DNA of 64,000 bases, taken from NCBI GenBank assembly GCA_002256485.1, contig NNSG01000005.1:1-64000 (forward strand). The letters are read 5' to 3'. This stretch comes from Fidelibacterota bacterium 408169 (GTDB lineage Bacteria > Fidelibacterota > Marinisomatia > Marinisomatales > TCS55). Position numbers and translations under genes: made by a program. Under the pieces are notes generated by a model. That model made no database searches. It saw only the letters and a program-made list of their open reading frames with translations, and was not told the origin of the DNA. Positions 26,227 to 35,650 of this stretch are shown one piece after another; position 1 is the first letter of the stretch, and the number at the start of each line of letters is the position of its first letter.

Positions 26227-27852
26227 TTATTTCCCAACATTGAACGGTTGAAATTCAATATCCCAATTTGCTCGGACTTCGATTGTATCCGGCAGTACGT
26301 AAAACCATTCACTGGGTTGATAGGGGTATGCTTTACCATTGGAAAATGCTTTATCATTATCCACATCTTCAAAGACATGGAAAATATATGAGCTTTCTGG
26401 AATATGTTTATATTCAAATCGACCATCCGAATTTACAACACTATTAAATTTCCATTCTGCTTTTTCAACACTAGATAATTCCGCAATCAATTTGGTTGAT
26501 TCAAATCCTTCAATTGATCCGGTAAACCCTCCATATCCCTGAGGCCGAGTTGTTTTGATGTTTATAATAGTCACAGAATCTTTAAATGTATGCTTCTCGT
26601 TTGAAGCATCATGCCTGAACAATTTCAATTGATACGATTTTTTAGATTCCCATCCATCATTAGGAATAATGGAAATTTTCATGGGCGAGATAATTGTTTG
26701 GTTAATTGAAACATCGTTTGTGTCATCTACCATTAAATCAATATGAATATTACTTGATAAATGAGTTGTCAATGGTCGGGAAAATACCAATTCAATCGGC
26801 GGGCCGAATTGATCAGGAGTAATGGTCTTTTTAGCAACTGGTGAAACAACTGATAAATAATGTGTATCAACTTCCGTAGGAATAGATACATTGATGGCGG
26901 ATGAATCAACCAAAATCGTTTGATTCAAAGAAATATGTTTAAAGCTGATTTGTTCTTTTTCATTTCGAATCGTATCGGTTATTGAAACAACGATCGCTTT
27001 TTTTTCAACAGGATGGTTAAACCATTCCATGTCTTGATTACCGATTTGCAATCCGTCAATGGTCACACTGTCCAGGATGTCATCATTAAAAAATAACTGT
27101 CCCCAAAACCAGTCCTTCCATTCTCCTCGCAATAATCTCATTGATTCTTTTTCCTTGGATAAATGCATTCTAATTCCAGTAATAATAGAATCCAATTCAA
27201 GTTCATTGATAAAAGGAACCCCGTAAAACATTCGATTTTGATCCAATTGCATTCCGGCTGCACTACGGTCTAATGTAAGTATTTTGTATTTACCTTTGGA
27301 AAGATAATTGAATTCAAATGATCCATTATCCTCTGTTTCAGAAATATAATTTGGTTTTGATAACAACAGCGTATCACTACCATTTTCATTAAATAAATAA
27401 ACGGCTGCGGGGTTTTCTGAAAAAACTCTACCTTTAATTATACCTGTATCAATTTCATCCCCAGTACTGTATGCCAGCTGAATCGGCTTGGCCAGTTCCA
27501 CTTCATGTTCATCCTTTATTGCCCTGCTCAATGTTAACACGACTGTCATATCATTTCTAATGCCATCAGGAAAAAAGACATTCACACGATTTCCCATGAA
27601 TTTCACTACAGGATCTTCTTCTAAAATAGGTGCCATTCTAATTCCTGTAGCAAAACTTTTTTCATCCATATATTCAGAAAAAGTTAACTCAACAACTTGT
27701 TCAAGCAGACGAACAGTTCCACTGGGGGGACTTGCAGACACTAATTCAGGTGGAGTAGTATCTTTCTTTCCACCACTGGGTGGTGCGAAAGCAGCGCACC
27801 TCCATGATATAACGGAAGCACAGAATAATAACAGGAATAATTTACTGTTCAT
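26227..27852 (-). CDS. Ig-like (Big_5) envelope protein
   Basis: A 541-residue exported protein. The N-terminus is a hydrophobic signal sequence ending in SWRCAAF, followed by PPSGGKKDTTPPELVSASPP, the opening of bacterial Ig-like domain proteins common in Bacteroidota and relatives. That family is usually lipid-anchored; the cysteine here is not in an ideal lipobox. The rest is beta-rich, with a C-terminal carboxypeptidase-regulatory-like stretch near GYGGFTGSIEGF. The start overlaps sfsA by 11 bases. Precise function is unknown. Confidence 0.75.
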   Translation of the reverse strand: MNSKLFLLLFCASVISWRCAAFAPPSGGKKDTTPPELVSASPPSGTVRLLEQVVELTFSEYMDEKSFATGIRMAPILEEDPVVKFMGNRVNVFFPDGIRNDMTVVLTLSRAIKDEHEVELAKPIQLAYSTGDEIDTGIIKGRVFSENPAAVYLFNENGSDTLLLSKPNYISETEDNGSFEFNYLSKGKYKILTLDRSAAGMQLDQNRMFYGVPFINELELDSIITGIRMHLSKEKESMRLLRGEWKDWFWGQLFFNDDILDSVTIDGLQIGNQDMEWFNHPVEKKAIVVSITDTIRNEKEQISFKHISLNQTILVDSSAINVSIPTEVDTHYLSVVSPVAKKTITPDQFGPPIELVFSRPLTTHLSSNIHIDLMVDDTNDVSINQTIISPMKISIIPNDGWESKKSYQLKLFRHDASNEKHTFKDSVTIINIKTTRPQGYGGFTGSIEGFESTKLIAELSSVEKAEWKFNSVVNSDGRFEYKHIPESSYIFHVFEDVDNDKAFSNGKAYPYQPSEWFYVLPDTIEVRANWDIEFQPFNVGK

Positions 27853-28576
27853 TTGGAGGTGCCAAATTTACTCTTATTTCTGTTTTATATGTCATGTCTG
27901 TTTCACTTACATCAGTCGCTATGCACCAAACGTTTACTCCATTACCTTTCGCATTTAACAAAGCATGTGCGAAAGATGGATCACGTTCCCACATTGGTTC
28001 AAACCGATTTGCATCGGACCGTTGACATACAAACAAAATTCCTGCGCCCTTACCCTTCTTGACTAATTCAGTTAAGGCTTTGGCATGGCGAGTTCCTCTA
28101 TCTGTAACTGCATCGGGGAATTTTGCACATCCGTTTTCCACATATGTAACGGACTTCACTTCCAAAAAGAATTGATTATCATTTGAGTCATTCAACAAAA
28201 AATCAAATCGATGGTTCCCTTGGATTATTTCTGGTCGAATCAACTGAAAATCTTTGAACATGGGTAAACTGCCTCCCTGAAGGGATTCTAAAACAAATCG
28301 ATTTGGAAGGGTAGAAACCAGAGATATTAATTGTCCTTTTTGCTTTACCATAACCGTGGAATATTTAGTTTTTCGATCCGACTCTTTTGGTGCAGACCGT
28401 AAAAGTAATTCAGCGCCGGGAATGAGTAATTCTTTTAATCGTCCCGGATCCGGCAAGTGGGAACGGACAATTTGACCATCAACCTCTACAATCGTAATGA
28501 ATCGGTTTGGCCGTTCTATAAATCTACCCTTAATCAGTGGTCCGGCTATTTTCATAGCTCGGAGTTTAGTTCTCAT
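27842..28576 (-). CDS. sfsA: SfsA-family DNA/RNA nuclease
   Basis: A 244-residue SfsA protein. It has the OB-like N-terminal RFIERPNRFITIVEVDGQ with HLPDPGRLKELLIPG, and the nuclease-like core HRFDFLL, FLEVKSVTYVENGCAKFPDA, and TDRGTRHAKAL. The family was first named sugar fermentation stimulation protein; the conserved core resembles a restriction-type nuclease fold. It is divergently transcribed from the hisC operon with only 18 bases between starts, so regulatory sites must lie within coding DNA. Confidence 0.92.
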   Translation of the reverse strand: MRTKLRAMKIAGPLIKGRFIERPNRFITIVEVDGQIVRSHLPDPGRLKELLIPGAELLLRSAPKESDRKTKYSTVMVKQKGQLISLVSTLPNRFVLESLQGGSLPMFKDFQLIRPEIIQGNHRFDFLLNDSNDNQFFLEVKSVTYVENGCAKFPDAVTDRGTRHAKALTELVKKGKGAGILFVCQRSDANRFEPMWERDPSFAHALLNAKGNGVNVWCIATDVSETDMTYKTEIRVNLAPPNEQ

Positions 28577-28594
28577 TTATCGTAAATTCAATTT

Positions 28595-29680
28595 ATGCCT
28601 TTAGTTCCTTCATATATCCAAAAACTGGCAAATTATGTTCCAGGCAAACCCATTGAAGAATTACAACGGGAAACGGGAATATCTGACATTATCAAATTAG
28701 CGTCAAATGAAAACTCCCTGGGACCTTCTCCCCGTGCAATGGCTGCAATGAAATTGGCAATGGGTAGTATTTACCGCTATCCGGATGCAAATGGGTTTCT
28801 TATAAGAAAAAAACTTGCTGAAAAATTTAATGTCCAAATAAACAATGTGGTGATAGGTGCAGGTTCTGAAGGAATTATTTCTACAATTTTACGCACCTTC
28901 CTTCTGAACGAAGATGAAATTATTACAGCAAAAGGGTCCTTCATTGGCTTTAAAGTTTTAGCCAATGCATCAGGTAAAAAAGTACATTGGGTTCCTATGA
29001 AAAATCATCGTTATGATTTAGAAACCATGGCAGAAAAAATTAACGATTATACAAAACTTATTTACATCGCAAACCCTGATAATCCCATGGGAACATATAT
29101 TACACGTGAAGAATTTGATTCATTTTATGCTCATATTCCAGAACGTGTACTCATCATTCTTGATGAAGCGTATTATGAGTTTGCAAATTCGATTCATGAT
29201 TATCCCGATTCCATGACATACCGCTATGATAATGTGATAACACTACGTTCATTTTCTAAAGCCTATGGATTAGCCGGCGCCCGTATTGGTTATGGTTTTG
29301 CTCATGATAAACTCATTGGAAATTTGATGAAAGTAAAAGTTCCTTTTGAACCATCTTATCTTTCTCAAGTTGCCGGTTATGCAGCATTGGATGATACCCC
29401 TTTTTTAAATAATACAATTAAACTAAACCAATCAAGCATGGGCTACATGATTAAAGAAATGGAAAAATTGAATATTCAATTTGTACCTTCTATTACAAAT
29501 TTTATAACAACCATTTGGGATTCTGAAGACAAAGCTATTTCAATTACAAAACAGCTGCTGGAAAAAGGAGTTATTGTTCGACATTTAAATCCTTTTGGTT
29601 GGAATAATTGTATTAGAGTCTCATTTGGACTTAAAGAAGAAAATCAACGATTTATAGCTGCAATTACGGAAATATTATAA
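28595..29680 (+). CDS. hisC: HisC-type aminotransferase, probable aromatic aminotransferase
   Basis: A 361-residue histidinol-phosphate aminotransferase-family enzyme. The substrate region is KLASNENSLGPSP, then ANPDNPMGTYI, LDEAYYEFA, and the PLP lysine in RSFSKAYGLAGARIGYG. Several HisC-like enzymes also use tyrosine and phenylalanine. No other his gene is present, while the next gene, abutting it, is HPPD; conversion of tyrosine to 4-hydroxyphenylpyruvate is therefore the probable job. That is inference from the operon; a histidine role cannot be excluded. Confidence 0.85.
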   Translation: MPLVPSYIQKLANYVPGKPIEELQRETGISDIIKLASNENSLGPSPRAMAAMKLAMGSIYRYPDANGFLIRKKLAEKFNVQINNVVIGAGSEGIISTILRTFLLNEDEIITAKGSFIGFKVLANASGKKVHWVPMKNHRYDLETMAEKINDYTKLIYIANPDNPMGTYITREEFDSFYAHIPERVLIILDEAYYEFANSIHDYPDSMTYRYDNVITLRSFSKAYGLAGARIGYGFAHDKLIGNLMKVKVPFEPSYLSQVAGYAALDDTPFLNNTIKLNQSSMGYMIKEMEKLNIQFVPSITNFITTIWDSEDKAISITKQLLEKGVIVRHLNPFGWNNCIRVSFGLKEENQRFIAAITEIL

Positions 29681-30769
29681 TTGAAAAATTATACGTTAAA
29701 AGCATTCGATCATTGTGAATTATATGTCAGCAATGCAAAGCAGGCAGCACATTATTATCGAACTGCACTTGGTTTTTTACCCATCGCTTATAAAGGATTA
29801 GAAACCGGCTCCCGGGATCGTGTCAGTTATGTAATGAAGCAAAATAAAATTCGTTTTGTATTAACATCACCTCTGGAAAAAAATACTGAAATTGGTCATC
29901 ATATTGATGCCCATGGTGACGGTGTAAAAGATGTGTCTTTTACCGTTGATGATGCAGAAGCTGCATGGAAAGAAACTACCCGTCTCGGAGCTGAAAGTGT
30001 CTCCAAACCTAAAATGATCGAAGATGAACGCGGTGAAGCTGTTACTGCAACAATCAAAACATTCGGCGAAACCAACCATACATTTGTCCAGAGAAACAAT
30101 TATGGTGGTGTATTCCTTCCGGGATATAATGTTTTCGAAGACGACAGTATAGCTGACCCAACAGGATTGGTTCACATTGATCATATTGTAGGGAATCAAG
30201 CTGATGGTGAAATGCAACAGGTCTGCGATTTTTATGAAAAGGTCTTTGGTTGGCACCGTTTCTGGACTGTAGATGATAATGACATTTCAACAGAGTTTTC
30301 CTCCTTACGCTCAATCGTCATGGCCAATGAAAATGAAAAAATTAAAATGCCTATAAACGAACCGGCAGATGGTTTGAAAAAATCACAGATTCAGGAATTC
30401 ATTGATTATTATGAATCAGCGGGTGTTCAGCATGTGGCAATGTCTACCAAAAACATTATTAACACTGTTATTAAATTACGTCAAAATGGTGTCGATTTTT
30501 TACCAACACCTCAATCATATTATGACACTTTGATTGATCGAATTGGTGAAATAGATGAAGATATAAATACACTTTCAGAACTGGGAATTTTGGTTGATAA
30601 AGATGATGATGGATATATGCTGCAGATTTTCACCAAACCTATTCAGGATCGACCTACATTATTTTATGAAATTATACAGCGTAAAGGATCCAACAGTTTT
30701 GGAAAAGGAAATTTTAAAGCGTTATTTGAATCTATTGAACGAGAACAGCATCAACGCGGTAATTTGTGA
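29681..30769 (+). CDS. hppD: 4-hydroxyphenylpyruvate dioxygenase
   Basis: A 362-residue non-heme iron dioxygenase that converts 4-hydroxyphenylpyruvate plus O2 to homogentisate. The two-His-one-Glu site is visible as H168 (VHIDHIVGN), H251 (GVQHVAM) and E330 (LFYEIIQRKG), and the C-terminal GKGNFKALFESIEREQ is diagnostic. The start is a TTG directly after the hisC stop. It requires oxygen, which contrasts with the oxygen-independent aromatic genes at 1-17 kb. Confidence 0.96.
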   Translation: MKNYTLKAFDHCELYVSNAKQAAHYYRTALGFLPIAYKGLETGSRDRVSYVMKQNKIRFVLTSPLEKNTEIGHHIDAHGDGVKDVSFTVDDAEAAWKETTRLGAESVSKPKMIEDERGEAVTATIKTFGETNHTFVQRNNYGGVFLPGYNVFEDDSIADPTGLVHIDHIVGNQADGEMQQVCDFYEKVFGWHRFWTVDDNDISTEFSSLRSIVMANENEKIKMPINEPADGLKKSQIQEFIDYYESAGVQHVAMSTKNIINTVIKLRQNGVDFLPTPQSYYDTLIDRIGEIDEDINTLSELGILVDKDDDGYMLQIFTKPIQDRPTLFYEIIQRKGSNSFGKGNFKALFESIEREQHQRGNL

Positions 30770-30784
30770 TCAATTGAGGAAAAG

Positions 30785-31771
30785 ATGAAATTTGTAACAT
30801 ATTTAGATAGGGGTAATGACTCACAACGATTTGGCTTTGTCACGGATGGATTCGTAGTTGATGTACTCCGTTCAGCCATTTTTATGAACGAAGAAAAGAA
30901 AGATGGACAATTTTTAGAAATACCATCTTCTCTCCATACATGCCTGGAAGATTGGGAACCAAACCTGATAAAGTTGCAAAAACTTCAAGACGAATTAGAA
31001 AATGAGCCTATTTCTGATCTCATGACAAATAACCAGCATGTTGCTCAACCTGAAACAAACGTACAATTGCTTCCGCCTATAACAAATCCCAGTACATTCC
31101 GTGATTTCTATGCATTTGAACAACACGTAAAAGCAGCACGAAAATTACGTGGATTAGATATGCATCCCGATTGGTTCAGGCTACCCATATTCTATTTCTC
31201 CAACCCCAATGCCCTGTATGGACATGGAGACGAGATCCCCTATCCTGAAAATACGGAAGAACTGGACTTTGAACTGGAATTTGCCGTGATCATCGCCAAT
31301 GGCGGCCGGGATGTAAAAGCAGAAGATGCCGACAGATTGATCGCCGGTTATACCGTCTGCAATGACTGGTCATCCCGGGATCTCCAGCGGGAAGAAATGC
31401 CCTTAAGTCTTGGACCGGCCAAAGGAAAAGATTTTGCCACAAGCTTTGGACCTTACATGGTTACACCTGATGAACTAGCAGATGCCTGGGATGATGATGG
31501 AAAACTGCAGCTTCGCATGACGTGCCATGTTAATGATAAATTGATCTCTGATGGCAACACCAATGACCTCTATCATTCATTTCCAACAATGATCGAGCGA
31601 GCCAGTATGAATGCCAACTTAGTGGCGGGAGATTATTTGGGCTCCGGCACAGTCGGCACAGGCTGCATCCTTGAGCTGCGGCCGGAAAAGACCGGTGGTT
31701 GGATAAAAAAAGGTGATGTGGTACGCATGGAAGTGGAACGATTGGGTGTTTTAGAAAATCAGGTGGTGTAA
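30785..31771 (+). CDS. Fumarylacetoacetate hydrolase family protein
   Basis: A 328-residue FAH-family hydrolase. Metal-binding and active-site stretches are ELDFELEFAVIIANGG, AGYTVCNDWSSRDLQ, GPAKGKDFATSFGPYMV and SGTVGTGC. In this operon it should split fumarylacetoacetate to fumarate and acetoacetate. No maleylacetoacetate isomerase is seen nearby. Base composition changes inside the gene: the first 400 bases are about 35-40% GC, while 31,200-31,760 is about 50-60%, and the next gene returns to about 40%. Its stop overlaps the dioxygenase start by one base. Confidence 0.88.
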   Translation: MKFVTYLDRGNDSQRFGFVTDGFVVDVLRSAIFMNEEKKDGQFLEIPSSLHTCLEDWEPNLIKLQKLQDELENEPISDLMTNNQHVAQPETNVQLLPPITNPSTFRDFYAFEQHVKAARKLRGLDMHPDWFRLPIFYFSNPNALYGHGDEIPYPENTEELDFELEFAVIIANGGRDVKAEDADRLIAGYTVCNDWSSRDLQREEMPLSLGPAKGKDFATSFGPYMVTPDELADAWDDDGKLQLRMTCHVNDKLISDGNTNDLYHSFPTMIERASMNANLVAGDYLGSGTVGTGCILELRPEKTGGWIKKGDVVRMEVERLGVLENQVV

Positions 31772-32919
31772 TGCCTTTTTATCAAAAACGAGGAGATATA
31801 CCAGAAAAGCGTCATATCCAATTTCGTGATGACGATGGAAATTTATATTGGGAAGAATTGATTAGTCGCGAAGGCTTTAGCTCTATTTATTCCAATGTGT
31901 ATCATAAAAATCCGCCTACAGTTGTGAATAAAGTCGGTAATTTTAATCCTCTGAAACTTGAAGCTTGGACCGATACTCATCGCCATCATCATTTGACAAC
32001 TCACAAACTTGATTCATCCGGCGATGCCATTACAGCAAGGATACCCTTGTTTTTTAATAGTGAATGTGTTTTATCCAAGGCGCATGTGGATTCATCCATG
32101 GATAATTTTTACCGAAACGGACATTATGATGAAGTGATTTTTGTACACAATGGTTCAGCAGTTATAAAATCGAATTTTGGAGATTTAACTGTTTCATCCG
32201 GTGATCAAGTGGTCATTCCTAGAGGCGTCATCTGGAAAATGGATATTTTGGAAAATTTGAAATTATTTATTGTCGAATCATCCGGACCAGTAGAAACACC
32301 CAACCGCTATCGAAATAACCATGGACAATTACTGGAGCATTCACCTTTTAGCGAAAGAGATATTCGTACTCCCAACTTTATAAAACCTCAAACGGATGGT
32401 CCAGTTACAGTAAATGTGCGGTTAAACGGCGGGTATCAATCATATGAGTACACAACTCACCCTTGTGACATTGTGGGTTGGGACGGTTATTATTTTCCAT
32501 GGGTGTTTAATATTAAAAACTTTATGCCTATTACCGGCAAGGTTCATCAACCACCGCCAGTACACCAGGTTTTTCAGACATCCGGACTGGTTATTTGTAA
32601 TTTTGTTCCTCGTTTATTTGATTATCATCCCGAAGCTATTCCGGCACCCTACGCCCACAGCAATGTGGATTCGGATGAAATCTTATATTATGTGGAAGGG
32701 AATTTCATGAGTCGAAAAGGTATGGAAGAAGGATCTATTACATTCCATCCCAGTGGATTGCCCCATGGTCCCCAACCGGGAAAAATAGAGGAATCTATTG
32801 GCGCGAAAGAAACATCTGAATACGCTGTAATGGTTGATACATTCAAACCATTGAAAATCACTTCAGCAGCAAAAGCTGTGGATGACGATAACTACCCTGC
32901 TTCATGGCTTGAAAAATGA
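31771..32919 (+). CDS. hmgA: Homogentisate 1,2-dioxygenase
   Basis: A 382-residue cupin-type dioxygenase that opens the homogentisate ring to maleylacetoacetate. The iron-binding pattern appears as H in PYAHSN, E in DSDEILYYVEGN and H in SGLPHGPQPG; TDTHRHHHLTTH lies near the N-terminus. The length is slightly below the 430 or so of proteobacterial enzymes. It starts within the FAH stop and ends overlapping the flavin reductase start (ATGA). Confidence 0.9.
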   Translation: MPFYQKRGDIPEKRHIQFRDDDGNLYWEELISREGFSSIYSNVYHKNPPTVVNKVGNFNPLKLEAWTDTHRHHHLTTHKLDSSGDAITARIPLFFNSECVLSKAHVDSSMDNFYRNGHYDEVIFVHNGSAVIKSNFGDLTVSSGDQVVIPRGVIWKMDILENLKLFIVESSGPVETPNRYRNNHGQLLEHSPFSERDIRTPNFIKPQTDGPVTVNVRLNGGYQSYEYTTHPCDIVGWDGYYFPWVFNIKNFMPITGKVHQPPPVHQVFQTSGLVICNFVPRLFDYHPEAIPAPYAHSNVDSDEILYYVEGNFMSRKGMEEGSITFHPSGLPHGPQPGKIEESIGAKETSEYAVMVDTFKPLKITSAAKAVDDDNYPASWLEK

Positions 32920-33536
32920 TATTTGATCCCAAAGAACATTCATTAGCTGAAACACATAAACTCATGATTGGGTCCATTCTACCGCGTCCCATTGCATTTG
33001 TATCTACATTATCAAAAGATGGAATTGAAAACCTGGCACCCTTTTCCTATTTTAATGGAATTTGTTCCGATCCGCCTTCCATCATGTTTTGTCCAGCTCG
33101 TCGTGGTTATGACGGCAAAACAAAGGATACCCTGAATAACATTCGTGATACTGAAGAATTTGTCGTCAATATTGTTTCTGAAGATCTTGCAGAACAAATG
33201 GTTGCCACAGCTACAGATTTTGAACCGGACATAAACGAATTTGACGTTTCAGGTTTAACGCCTGATCCGTGTCAAATAATTGCTCCTCCCAGAGTAAAAG
33301 AAGCCAAGATCAGTTTTGAATGCAAATTGAATCAAATCATTCCTGTAGGCAATGAAGGTCCCGGTGGCGGATTTGTCGTTATAGGAACTGTTGTTCTGTT
33401 TCATGTTGATGAGGATGTATATAACAACGGCCATATTCTTATTGAAAAACTACGCCCCATCGGCCGGATGGCCGGAAATAAATATATTCGCCCAACAGAT
33501 CAATTCGAAATTATTCGAAAAATCAAACCTGAATAA
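32916..33536 (+). CDS. Flavin reductase-like (FMN-binding split barrel) protein
   Basis: A 206-residue protein with the family opening IGSILPRPIAFVSTLSKDG, NLAPFSYFNGICSDPPSIMF and NIRDTEEFVVNIVSEDLA. Members bind FMN and often supply reduced flavin to monooxygenases. It is translationally coupled to hmgA. No flavin-dependent monooxygenase is in the operon, so its partner is unclear; a role in phenylacetate/tyrosine catabolism is inferred. Confidence 0.85.
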   Translation: MIFDPKEHSLAETHKLMIGSILPRPIAFVSTLSKDGIENLAPFSYFNGICSDPPSIMFCPARRGYDGKTKDTLNNIRDTEEFVVNIVSEDLAEQMVATATDFEPDINEFDVSGLTPDPCQIIAPPRVKEAKISFECKLNQIIPVGNEGPGGGFVVIGTVVLFHVDEDVYNNGHILIEKLRPIGRMAGNKYIRPTDQFEIIRKIKPE

Positions 33537-33538
33537 AT

Positions 33539-34456
33539 TTGTCTAAAAAACTTGCAAAACGCATTTACCAAGCGCAATGTTTGGGCAATGTGGAGCCTAT
33601 CGAATACATGACACCTTATCCGAATTTGCACGGATTGGTTGAGGGGCAAAATGTAAAGCACCATGGTAAAATGATCTATGCTGATTTGGGTATGACCAAC
33701 AGTGAATTTTATTCGCTCGTTCAAAAATTAGCAAACTGGCTCGTAAGTACCGGACTTAAGCCAAAAGAACGGGTTTGGATCCATCCACAACAATTTCCAC
33801 ATACTGAATTACTCGTTTTTGGAGTATGGACTGTAGGAGCTTCTGTTGTTCTCGCTGAAAATCCATCGCAAGATATTGATCATATCATTCGTCCAGATCG
33901 CGTAATTGATACAGATCCAATTCCGGATTGCTTTGAAAATCAAGATGACACATTTGATCCAACCTTCAAACCAAACTTAGATAATGAAGCAATGGTTTTT
34001 ATTTCAGGCAAAAAAGGAATTCGACTTTCACATTATAATTTGCTGGTCAATGCCAATGACGTTCAACGGAAATTAGATTTGTATGATGATGGAAAATTTC
34101 ACGTTGAATTAAAACCAAACAGTACAGCTTGGGTTGTATTGCAGGCCATCTTTCCTCTATATACCGGAGCTCCTGTAACAAAAGAAAATCCGGATTTAAC
34201 TATCGGGCATGAAAATGTCGATTATATTGTCAATTTTGATTGGACTGAAATCAGCGCGTCTAATCAACTCTATATTTTGCCGGAAAATACTGCTGTCGTT
34301 TCTGTAGGTACATCAGGCTTACCCATGACAACATTAGAACAAGAAGGAACTCACCTATCTGTGGAAGGACATTCTGTCATGATGGGTTATACAGATGATG
34401 AATTAAATAAAAAAGTGTTTACAGGAGAATCTTTAGCTCTGCAATTGAGTCGATAA
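33539..34456 (+). CDS. Degenerate, truncated AMP-binding (acyl-CoA synthetase-like) protein
   Basis: A 305-residue protein with a recognisable adenylate-forming N-domain: SEFYSLVQKLANWLVSTGLKPKERVWI, FGVWTVGASVVL, and a late VSVGTSGLPM...GHSVMMGYTDD stretch. The usual serine/threonine/glycine ATP loop is replaced by FISGKKGIRLSH, and the protein stops where the D-G-W-x-x-TGD hinge and C-terminal domain should follow. It is therefore probably inactive as a ligase, or a remnant. The start is TTG at 33539, two bases after the flavin reductase. It overlaps the convergent HAD gene by 38 bases. Confidence 0.65.
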   Translation: MSKKLAKRIYQAQCLGNVEPIEYMTPYPNLHGLVEGQNVKHHGKMIYADLGMTNSEFYSLVQKLANWLVSTGLKPKERVWIHPQQFPHTELLVFGVWTVGASVVLAENPSQDIDHIIRPDRVIDTDPIPDCFENQDDTFDPTFKPNLDNEAMVFISGKKGIRLSHYNLLVNANDVQRKLDLYDDGKFHVELKPNSTAWVVLQAIFPLYTGAPVTKENPDLTIGHENVDYIVNFDWTEISASNQLYILPENTAVVSVGTSGLPMTTLEQEGTHLSVEGHSVMMGYTDDELNKKVFTGESLALQLSR

Positions 34457-35201
34457 TTGCATCCGGAATTATATCCGATTTTTCTAACAACTTTTTACGA
34501 TACTTCCCTGTTTTTACCAATATGCTCTTTATTCCCAATGCTTGAGAGCCACCAATATCATTAATCAAATCATCTCCTACCATCACAACATCATTTGATG
34601 AACATCCAAGATCGTCCAGTGCTGCTTGAAAAAATTCTTTGTTAGGTTTACCAAGGGTGATTGCCTGTTTCCCGGTGGCATATTCCAATCCTGAAACTAT
34701 GGCACCAATATCCAGGTCAAGACCATCATTTACTTGAAAATATTTCCCTTTATGCAGTGCCAATAATTTTGCACCGTCCATCATGAGTCGAAATGCCTCA
34801 TTTATATCATCATAGATCCAATCATGACCACGGTCGCCCATAACCACCCATTCTGGTTTATCTTTACCACAATCGAAACGGTGATAATCTTCTTTTAGGT
34901 CATTGCTGATGAGTAAATGGCATTTGGGTGTACCGAGAGAACTTAAATAGATCACTCCTGCCTGGCCGGCGCTGACGATCTCACTTTCTGTCATATCCAA
35001 ACCAAGGTCATTGAGTTTTTGTGTAAGTTGTTTTCGTGTCTTGGTAGTGGTGTTGGTGACAAAGCGAAAGGGAATCTCTTTCTTTCGTAACAGAGATATT
35101 GTATCTGCTGCCCCAGGGATCAATTCCCCGGAAATGTAGAATACACCATCCAGGTCAAAGAGGAATGCTTTGGGTGGCTTCAAGGTGTTGATTCTTTCCA
35201 T
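34419..35201 (-). CDS. HAD-IIA (NagD-like) phosphatase
   Basis: About 260 residues. Motif I is FLFDLDGVFYISG, motif II FVTNTTTK, motif III/IV GKPNKEFF and MVGDDLINDIGGSQALGIKS. The order and the cap between motifs II and III fit HAD-IIA enzymes (NagD/LHPP/HDHD2 type) that dephosphorylate small substrates. The ATG at 35201 is preferred to a TTG two codons earlier. It is the last gene of the long membrane-protein operon and overlaps the convergent gene at its end. Confidence 0.85.
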   Translation of the reverse strand: MERINTLKPPKAFLFDLDGVFYISGELIPGAADTISLLRKKEIPFRFVTNTTTKTRKQLTQKLNDLGLDMTESEIVSAGQAGVIYLSSLGTPKCHLLISNDLKEDYHRFDCGKDKPEWVVMGDRGHDWIYDDINEAFRLMMDGAKLLALHKGKYFQVNDGLDLDIGAIVSGLEYATGKQAITLGKPNKEFFQAALDDLGCSSNDVVMVGDDLINDIGGSQALGIKSILVKTGKYRKKLLEKSDIIPDAIIDSIAELKILL

Positions 35202-35650
35202 CTCCAACTATTTGATTCACTTTCAAACTCATTGTCATCATTCCTCCGCTTCAACTGTTCCCGATTATAAACCCAAATGGCTTCGTGGAGTTTATTATAG
35301 GATTCATAGGCAGCGAAGGCCCCCAGGAAAAGAGATCCAAAATAAACAGAAATAAACGATCCTTCATCAGTATTAACTAATGCAGAACTCGCTATGGGTC
35401 CAATTATTAATACTCCCAACCCTAGCATACGCATTATAAATGATTTTTCATATAGATCGCTTGACTCTTGGTATTGATCCATTTCCTTTCGGATCGATCT
35501 CAAGTGAAACGATTCTCCTCCTTTTACATACTTTTGCCCAAAGAATCCCTGCTGCAAATAGATCGCATCGTAGTAGTATTGTGTTTCAAAGTCTGTGTTT
35601 TGGGCAAATAAAACACTAACAGTTAAAATTGTTAATATATGTTTCTTCAA
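35180..35650 (-). CDS. Hypothetical exported/membrane protein
   Basis: A 156-residue protein that I do not recognise. An N-terminal signal sequence (KKHILTILTVSVLFAQ) is followed by a tyrosine-rich segment and a charged helix. Two hydrophobic helices follow (LGLGVLIIGPIASSAL and FISVYFGSLFLGAFAAY) with an acidic tail. Its start overlaps the upstream stop by four bases and its end overlaps the HAD start, so it is part of the same translationally coupled operon. Confidence 0.7.
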   Translation of the reverse strand: MKKHILTILTVSVLFAQNTDFETQYYYDAIYLQQGFFGQKYVKGGESFHLRSIRKEMDQYQESSDLYEKSFIMRMLGLGVLIIGPIASSALVNTDEGSFISVYFGSLFLGAFAAYESYNKLHEAIWVYNREQLKRRNDDNEFESESNSWRWKESTP

